DNA of 5,763 bases from an uncultured Clostridia bacterium (GTDB taxonomy: Bacteria; Bacillota; Clostridia; TANB77; CAG-508): the NCBI GenBank assembly GCA_944393455.1, contig CALYAH010000136.1, positions 1 through 5,763 on the forward strand, written 5' to 3'. The translations under genes and the position numbers were made by a program. This document shows, in pieces, positions 1 through 3,921 of this stretch; position 1 is the first letter of the stretch, and the number at the start of each line of letters is the position of its first letter. The notes below the pieces were generated by a model. The model ran no database searches. It worked only from the letters and a program-made list of their open reading frames with translations, and was not told the origin of the DNA.

Positions 1-194
1 CATCAAGATATTGGAATATGGTCCATGGAGCAACACCAGAAGATGTAGTAAAAGATGAAGAGGGTATGCAAATAATGAGAATATTAGGAAGAAATATGGC
101 TTATTATTTAAAATGTATTGAAGCTGGAAAAGAAAAAGGAATTGAACTTCCAAAACAAGAAGAGAAGATTAATTTTACAAATTTTATAAGATAA
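1..194 (+). CDS. Flavodoxin-like / NAD(P)H-dependent FMN reductase family protein, C-terminal end (5' truncated)
   Basis: Only the last 63 residues are present; the first full codon is at position 3 and the stop is TAA 192-194. The tail contains RYWNMVHG, then an acidic stretch (TPEDVVKDEEG), then an amphipathic helix with LGRNMAYYLKCIEAG, and ends NFTNFIR. I recognise this as the C-terminus of the roughly 200-residue flavodoxin-fold proteins (WrbA/iron-sulfur-flavoprotein-like FMN reductases) common in Clostridia, which bind FMN in the cytoplasm and act in electron transfer or reduction of small molecules. The FMN-binding loops lie upstream of the window, so cofactor binding cannot be checked here. 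It is separated from the next gene by a strong terminator, so it is not part of that operon, although redox enzymes of this kind often sit near MerR/cupin cassettes. Family assignment rests on pattern memory of the C-terminus only. Confidence 0.7.
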   Translation, partial: SRYWNMVHGATPEDVVKDEEGMQIMRILGRNMAYYLKCIEAGKEKGIELPKQEEKINFTNFIR

Positions 195-203
195 ATTATA
201 AAT

Positions 204-241
204 AAAAAAGAGAGTAGTTTTAATAATTACTCTCTTTTTTT
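204..241 (+). terminator. Strong intrinsic terminator after the flavodoxin-like gene
   Basis: A perfect 13-bp stem pairs 204-216 (AAAAAAGAGAGTA) with 228-240 (TACTCTCTTTTTT) around an 11-base loop, and the 3' arm itself provides the T-run (235-241). The A-run on the left arm means the hairpin could also work on the opposite strand, but no minus-strand gene faces it. Confidence 0.9.
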
Positions 242-300
242 GTAAATTTATACTAGTTTATCAGAGCTATGAAATAAAAATAAAAAACTTAAAAAAACTA

Positions 301-331
301 TTGACTTTGAGCTAACTCCAAGTGATAATAT
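301..331 (+). promoter_or_regulatory. MerR-type promoter with 19-bp spacer and operator dyad
   Basis: The -35 box is TTGACT (301-306). The -10 box best fits TAATAT (326-331), giving a 19-base spacer, the over-long spacing typical of promoters activated by MerR-family regulators through DNA distortion. Inside the spacer region lies a 20-bp imperfect palindrome at 304-323 (ACTTTGAGCTAACTCCAAGT), with 8 of 10 pairs symmetric about 313/314. An alternative -10, GATAAT at 324-329, would give a normal 17-base spacer; the dyad and the downstream merR gene favour the 19-base reading. It is the only promoter visible for the three-gene operon, implying autoregulation. Confidence 0.8.
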
Positions 332-361
332 AAAAAAGTAAAAAGTAAGGAGGGAAAAATA

Positions 362-745
362 ATGACAATAGCAGAGGTTAGCAAAAAATATGATTTGACG
401 CCAGATACATTAAGATATTACGAAAAAGTAGGATTACTTTCACCTGTGCCTAGAACTAAAAATGGAATACGAGACTATGACGAACAGTCTTGTAAACGAA
501 TTGAATTCGTAAAATGTATGAGAAATGCAGGAGTAGAAATTGAAATTTTAATAAAATACATGACATTATTAGGCAAAGGAAAAAGTACTGTTAAAGAAAG
601 AAAAGAGTTACTAGAAGAGCAAAGAAAAAAGCTATTAGAAAAGCAAAAAAATATTAATGAAACAATAAATAGGTTGAATTATAAAATAAAGATTTACGAA
701 GAAATATCTTTGGGCAAAAGAAAAGACTTTACAGAGGATTTATAA
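362..745 (+). CDS. MerR-family transcriptional regulator, AdhR/NmlR-like
   Basis: A 127-residue cytoplasmic DNA-binding protein. Residues 1-37 hold the winged helix-turn-helix start (MTIAEVSKKYDLTPDTLRYYE, then GLL, then NGIRDY), a textbook MerR signature; residues about 38-70 complete the second helix pair, and about 72-113 form a charged, Lys/Glu-rich dimerisation coiled coil. There is no extended C-terminal effector domain and no metal-binding cysteine pair at the end. Cys52 lies in FVKCMRNAGV, the place of the single cysteine described in AdhR/NmlR regulators that respond to aldehydes and other thiol-reactive stress; a second cysteine is Cys44. The start ATG 362 has an AAGGAGGG ribosome site at 347-354. 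It is first in an operon with the CMD-fold and cupin genes, 14 bases before the next start, and sits directly behind a MerR-type operator, so it probably activates its own operon. The actual inducer is inferred, not seen. Confidence 0.9.
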   Translation: MTIAEVSKKYDLTPDTLRYYEKVGLLSPVPRTKNGIRDYDEQSCKRIEFVKCMRNAGVEIEILIKYMTLLGKGKSTVKERKELLEEQRKKLLEKQKNINETINRLNYKIKIYEEISLGKRKDFTEDL

Positions 746-759
746 AAGGAGGTATAAAA

Positions 760-1506
760 GTGAACATAACTAAAAAAGCAATGGAAAATCACCAAAAATT
801 GTTTCCAGAAATAGGAGTAGAAGGAACTTATGATGAAGAACTTATGGAGATATTATTAAATTTTAATTTTGATGAGGTATTACAACATGAAAATTTAGAT
901 GAAAGAACTAGACAAATGGTTATTTTAGCTTGTACAATAGCTTCTCAAACACCTAAAAGATATGAAGTATTTGTTAAAGCTGCATTAAATGTTGGAGTAC
1001 AACCTATAGAAATTAAAGAAATTTTATATCAATCTATTCCTTATGTTGGAGTTTTAAAGGTATTAGATTTATTAGAGCCAACAAATAAAATCTTTGAAGA
1101 AAGAGGAATAAAGTTACCTTTGGAAAAACAAGGCACAACAACTTTAGAGGATAGATTTGAAAAAGGACTAGCTGTACAAAAATCAATATTTGGAGATGCA
1201 ATCGATCAAGGATATAAAAATTCTCCAGAAGATCAAATTCATATTCAAAAGTTTTTATCAGACAACTGTTTTGGTGACTATTATACTAGAAATGGTTTGG
1301 ATTTAAAAACAAGAGAACTAATTACATTTACATTACTTATATCACAAAGTGGATTAGAGCCACAGGTAAAAGGTCATATACAGGGAAATTTAAATATGGG
1401 AAATAATAAGCAAGTATTAATAGATACAGTAACAACATTATTACCATATATCGGATATCCAAGAACTCTTAATGCTATTAGATGTATAAATGAAGTAGCA
1501 AAATAA
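760..1506 (+). CDS. Carboxymuconolactone decarboxylase (CMD/AhpD-fold) family protein, two tandem repeats
   Basis: A 248-residue soluble protein that starts with GTG 760 behind an AGGAGGT site (747-753). It is built of two CMD repeats. Repeat 1 spans about residues 25-110 (LDERTRQMVILAC at 46-58, AALNVG at 74-79, IPYVG at 93-97). Repeat 2 spans about 160-245 (LDLKTRELITF at 180-190, GHIQGNLNMG at 205-214, LPYIGYPRTLNAI at 228-240). Repeat 2 keeps the family's His (206) and Pro (234) positions; repeat 1 has Phe71 and Leu99 there, so repeat 1 looks degenerate. There is no CxxC pair, so AhpD-type peroxidase/reductase chemistry is not supported; the cysteines are C58, C170 and C242 only. CMD proteins include protocatechuate-pathway decarboxylases, but the name should not be read as the function here. 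Pairing with the cupin gene 33 bases downstream is recurrent in bacteria, where fusions of the two domains also occur, so the two probably act on the same metabolite under MerR control. Confidence 0.9.
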   Translation: MNITKKAMENHQKLFPEIGVEGTYDEELMEILLNFNFDEVLQHENLDERTRQMVILACTIASQTPKRYEVFVKAALNVGVQPIEIKEILYQSIPYVGVLKVLDLLEPTNKIFEERGIKLPLEKQGTTTLEDRFEKGLAVQKSIFGDAIDQGYKNSPEDQIHIQKFLSDNCFGDYYTRNGLDLKTRELITFTLLISQSGLEPQVKGHIQGNLNMGNNKQVLIDTVTTLLPYIGYPRTLNAIRCINEVAK

Positions 1507-1539
1507 TTTTAAAATAAAATTTATAAGGAGGTATTTGTT

Positions 1540-1974
1540 ATGCAAACAAAACAATTTAATTTAGAAGATGGGGGAGCATTTGGAAAAGGAGAACCAAACA
1601 CAGCATATAGTCAATATTTTATTGGAAATTCATATTTAAAACCATTAACAAACCCAAAGGAAACAAATGTATTTATAGCAAATGTAACATTTGAACCTGG
1701 ATGTAGAAATAATTGGCATATTCACCATGCGACTAATGGCGGAGGACAAATATTAATTTGTGTTGCAGGTGAAGGTTGGTATCAAGAAGAAGGAAAAGAA
1801 GCAAGAAGCTTAAAAGAAGGAGATGTTGTAACAATACCTGCAAATGTTAAACATTGGCATGGAGCAAAAAAGGATAGTTGGTTTAGCCATTTGGCAATAG
1901 AAGTGCCGGGCGAAAATACAAATAATGAATGGTGTGAACCAGTAAATGACGAAGAATATAATAAACTAATTTAG
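1540..1974 (+). CDS. Single-domain cupin protein, probable metal-dependent enzyme
   Basis: A 144-residue cytoplasmic beta-barrel protein with an AAGGAGGT ribosome site at 1525-1532. Cupin motif 1 is seen as PGCRNNWHIHHATNGGGQIL (residues 53-72), giving metal ligands H60 and H62 with H63 adjacent and Q70 in the place of the usual Glu. Motif 2 is GDVVTIPANVKHWHGA (94-109), with H105 as the expected fourth ligand and H107 next to it. G77, E78 and G79 close the first motif. The set of ligands looks intact, so a bound divalent metal and enzymatic rather than purely structural role is likely. It is the last gene of the MerR-CMD-cupin operon, followed by a hairpin at 1994-2029. The N-terminal 40 residues carry a conserved-looking segment before the barrel as in other cupins found next to CMD genes. 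The reaction is unknown; oxidation, isomerisation or decarboxylation of a small carbonyl compound are all possible. Confidence 0.9.
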   Translation: MQTKQFNLEDGGAFGKGEPNTAYSQYFIGNSYLKPLTNPKETNVFIANVTFEPGCRNNWHIHHATNGGGQILICVAGEGWYQEEGKEARSLKEGDVVTIPANVKHWHGAKKDSWFSHLAIEVPGENTNNEWCEPVNDEEYNKLI

Positions 1975-1993
1975 TTAAACAGATAATGAATTT

Positions 1994-2032
1994 AAATGAG
2001 AGTAATTATATTGATGATTACTCTCATTTGTG
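1994..2032 (+). terminator. Hairpin terminator after the cupin gene
   Basis: A perfect 13-bp stem pairs 1994-2006 (AAATGAGAGTAAT) with 2017-2029 (ATTACTCTCATTT) around a 10-base loop. The trailing T-run is short and interrupted (TTTGTGTT), so termination may be incomplete and some read-through into the sigma-factor operon is possible. Its stem core GAGAGTA/TACTCTC is the same as that of the terminator at 204-240. Confidence 0.75.
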
Positions 2033-2039
2033 TTAATAT
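2011..2039 (+). promoter_or_regulatory. Candidate housekeeping promoter for the ECF sigma operon
   Basis: TTGATG (2011-2016) and TAATAT (2034-2039) are separated by 17 bases, and TG at 2031-2032 makes an extended -10. This fits a vegetative sigma-A promoter giving basal expression of the sigma-factor operon from about 2046. Caution: in such AT-rich sequence this match could arise by chance, and it overlaps the preceding terminator hairpin. Confidence 0.35.
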
Positions 2040-2074
2040 GAATAAATAAAAAAGTGAAATTATTATTAAGGACG

Positions 2075-2109
2075 CCAACTTTTACGTTTCTCAATCGTGT
2101 AATAAATGT
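2075..2109 (+). promoter_or_regulatory. ECF-type autoregulatory promoter upstream of the sigma gene (copy 1)
   Basis: The -35 element is CCAACTTTT (2075-2083) and the -10 element lies in AATCGTGTAATA (2093-2104). The AAC core (2077-2079) and CGT core (2096-2098) are separated by exactly 16 bases, the spacing known from ECF promoters such as those of Bacillus SigW. The same element recurs at 3861-3895 with 29 of 35 bases identical. Predicted start of transcription is around 2110, leaving a leader of about 20 bases before the TTG start of the sigma gene. Confidence 0.85.
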
Positions 2110-2131
2110 AAAGCAGAAAAGAGGTGCTAGC

Positions 2132-2674
2132 TTGAATGACATAAAATTAATACTTAAATGTCAAAAAGGAGAAAAAGAGGCATTTAATGAATTGATAACA
2201 AAATATTATCCATATGTATCAAAATTCTTAATAAAACTAACAATAAACGAAGAACTGGCACAAGATTTAGTACAAGAAACATTTTTAAAAGTGATAACCA
2301 ATATTGATAAATTTGATACAAAGGGAAGTGCAAAATTTAGTACATATTTAATGAAAATAGCAAAAAACACATATTTAGATTATTTGAGAAAAGATAAGAA
2401 AATATCTTATTCGTTAGATTTAGAAGAAATATCAGATTCTGGATTTGAAGATAAAGTTGCAGATGAAGAGGAACTAAATATTTTATTAAAAGAAATAGAT
2501 AAATTGCCATATGAACAAGCACAGGCTATAAAACTTAAATATTTAGAAGAATATTCATTAAAAGAGATTGCAGATAAAATGGAAACACAGACAAAAACGA
2601 TTAAAAGCAGAATATACGAAGGAAAAGAAAAAATAAAAAGAAAATTAAAAAATGGGGGGATTTTACATGAATAA
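2132..2674 (+). CDS. ECF (extracytoplasmic function) RNA polymerase sigma factor
   Basis: A 180-residue sigma-70-family protein of normal ECF length. Region 2 spans about residues 15-87: AFNELITKYYPYV, the core-binding stretch AQDLVQETFLKV (43-54), then FSTYLMKIAKNTYLDYLRK (69-87) for -10 recognition. An acidic linker (about 95-115) leads to region 4 at about 118-173, with the helix-turn-helix in YSLKEIADKMETQTKTIKSR (141-160). I place the start at TTG 2132 behind AGAGGTG (2120-2126): it gives the standard ECF N-terminus (MNDIKLILKCQKGEKEAF). The in-frame GTG at 2054 would add 26 residues unlike any ECF protein and would put the ECF promoter inside the coding sequence. The stop overlaps the next start by 8 bases. 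Probably held inactive by one or both following membrane proteins and autoregulated through the 2075-2109 promoter. ECF subgroup not determined. Confidence 0.95.
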   Translation: MNDIKLILKCQKGEKEAFNELITKYYPYVSKFLIKLTINEELAQDLVQETFLKVITNIDKFDTKGSAKFSTYLMKIAKNTYLDYLRKDKKISYSLDLEEISDSGFEDKVADEEELNILLKEIDKLPYEQAQAIKLKYLEEYSLKEIADKMETQTKTIKSRIYEGKEKIKRKLKNGGILHE

Positions 2675-2939
2675 AGATTTAGAAAATCTTTTAAATAGTT
2701 TAGAACCAGAAGTAGATAAAAAATGTTTTGAATTAAAGCAAAAACAAAAAGAGAGAAAATTGCAAAAATTATTTATAATAACCAGTATTATGCTATTAGT
2801 TTTACCAAGTATTTTAATAATAGCAAATATAAATATCTGGAGTTTTATTATTGGAGCAATAGCAGTTACATCAACTATAGTCATAATAATGTTACCAATA
2901 GCTTTAAAACAAGAGGTAAGAGGTGAATGTTATGAATAA
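2667..2939 (+). CDS. Small two-helix membrane protein, candidate anti-sigma factor
   Basis: A 90-residue protein I do not recognise by name. Residues 1-34 are a charged, helical, presumably cytoplasmic segment (LENLLNSLEPEVDKKCFELK, then KQKERKLQK). Two hydrophobic helices follow at about 36-54 and 58-80, joined by a very short turn (NINI), and a short tail (KQEVRGECYE) returns to the cytoplasm. The start ATG 2667 has a GGGGGGA ribosome site at 2654-2660; an in-frame ATG at 2652 is rejected because it lies upstream of that site. The gene overlaps the sigma gene by ATGAATAA. Position straight after an ECF sigma gene, plus a cytoplasmic helix tied to the membrane, is the usual anti-sigma arrangement, but the zinc-binding HxxxCxxC motif of the common anti-sigma domain is absent (only C20 and C88). 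So anti-sigma function is inferred from context. Confidence 0.8.
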   Translation: MNKDLENLLNSLEPEVDKKCFELKQKQKERKLQKLFIITSIMLLVLPSILIIANINIWSFIIGAIAVTSTIVIIMLPIALKQEVRGECYE

Positions 2940-3852
2940 TTTTATAGAGAAAATTAATTTTAAAAAAGTGGCTATACTATATATTATAATAGCTTTGTTA
3001 GTTGGTATAGGATTACTTATATTTATAGGAAATAAATTTCAAAATAAATTAGAATTTATTTATGAATATAATAATATTAGTAAAAATTTTGAAAAGAATA
3101 ACTATAATTTAGAAAAAATAAAGGAAGAAATAAAAAATTTGTCAGAAAATTCTCAAGATATAGTAGATGTTCTAATTTTAAGTAATGAAAATCAAATATT
3201 ATATTCTAGTAAAAATTCTGAGTTAGGAAAACAAGGACAATTTGAATTAGACAGAAAAGATAATAAAACAGACGAATATTATACAAATCCAAATATGGAT
3301 AATGTAATATTTAGGTTGACAAGTGATAAAGAGTTAATGCTAACTACTGTACTATCGAATTTTGATAATGATGTGAAAAAAGATTATGAAGATGAAATAT
3401 TTTTTGAAAAAAATTTAAGTGAAAAAAATTTGTATTTATTAAGTTATGCAATAAATGATAGTACTGGAGAGAAAATATATTTTATAAACGAAATACATCC
3501 GGTTATAAATGGAAAAGCATATATTAAGATGGCTTTAGCAATTATAATGTTTTTATTTATGATATATTGGATAATTGTAGCTGTATTTATTTATCAAGAT
3601 GCATTAAAATCAAAATTAAATCCATATTTATGGGGTGGTATAACACTATTTACAAATTTAGCTGGAGTGATTATATATATAATATATAAACAAAATAATA
3701 AAACTTGTTTTAAATGTAAGACAGTACAAAATAGGAACAATGTATATTGTACTTATTGTGGTACAAAATTAGATAAAACTTGTAAAACATGTGGGGCAAC
3801 TATAAATGTACATGATAAATATTGTGGTAGATGTGGAGAAAAACAAATTTAA
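2932..3852 (+). CDS. Membrane protein with a large central sensor-like domain and two C-terminal zinc ribbons
   Basis: 306 residues; start ATG 2932 behind AAGAGGTG (2918-2925), overlapping the previous stop by ATGAATAA. An in-frame GTG at 2923 is part of that ribosome site and was rejected. Order: Lys-rich N-terminus; membrane helix about 13-33; a 160-residue soluble domain (34-197) with a helical start and beta-rich middle (DVLILSNENQILYSS at 79-93), PAS/Cache-like in feel but not assignable; helix about 198-220; loop with DALKSKLNPYLW (223-234), resembling the two-helix phospholipase-D-N-terminal-like segment seen in other zinc-ribbon membrane proteins; helix about 232-252; then two zinc ribbons, ligands C259/C262/C273/C276 and C284/C287/C298/C301. 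Third gene of the sigma operon, so a sensor or regulator of the ECF sigma is the likely role. Predicted topology is at odds with cytoplasmic zinc ribbons (see findings). No enzyme motif seen. Confidence 0.85.
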   Translation: MNNFIEKINFKKVAILYIIIALLVGIGLLIFIGNKFQNKLEFIYEYNNISKNFEKNNYNLEKIKEEIKNLSENSQDIVDVLILSNENQILYSSKNSELGKQGQFELDRKDNKTDEYYTNPNMDNVIFRLTSDKELMLTTVLSNFDNDVKKDYEDEIFFEKNLSEKNLYLLSYAINDSTGEKIYFINEIHPVINGKAYIKMALAIIMFLFMIYWIIVAVFIYQDALKSKLNPYLWGGITLFTNLAGVIIYIIYKQNNKTCFKCKTVQNRNNVYCTYCGTKLDKTCKTCGATINVHDKYCGRCGEKQI

Positions 3853-3860
3853 AAATTTTA

Positions 3861-3895
3861 CCAACTTTTTTATTTTTTAATCGTGTAATATATGT
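3861..3895 (+). promoter_or_regulatory. ECF-type promoter upstream of the P-type ATPase (copy 2)
   Basis: CCAACTTTT (3861-3869) and AATCGTGTAATA (3879-3890) repeat the element at 2075-2109 at identical spacing: AAC (3863-3865), 16 bases, CGT (3882-3884). The six differences fall in the spacer or at one base after the -10. No terminator hairpin lies between the zinc-ribbon gene and this site, so the ATPase may be read both from here and by read-through. The predicted transcript starts near 3896, just before the ribosome site at 3905-3912. Confidence 0.85.
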
Positions 3896-3921
3896 CGAGA
3901 ATTCAAAGGAGGAAAATAAAA

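Noticed and set aside
241..300. Further regulatory site between the first terminator and the MerR promoter
   Set aside because: Only AT-rich sequence with A-runs is visible; no convincing hairpin, dyad or promoter boxes.
2337..2522. Minus-strand open frame of 61 codons inside the sigma gene
   Set aside because: It lies opposite conserved sigma-factor sequence, has no ribosome site, and gives a low-complexity Leu/Phe/Tyr-rich product typical of the complement of AT-rich coding DNA.
2663..2884. Minus-strand open frame of 73 codons inside the small membrane protein gene
   Set aside because: Shadow of the plus-strand gene, Ile/Phe-rich, with no ribosome site or supporting context.
2075..3895. 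The two 35-bp elements as a mobile or recombination repeat flanking the three-gene operon
   Set aside because: Identity is limited to promoter-like -35 and -10 blocks at fixed spacing, drops in the spacer, and stops at the element ends; there is no target-site duplication or recombinase.
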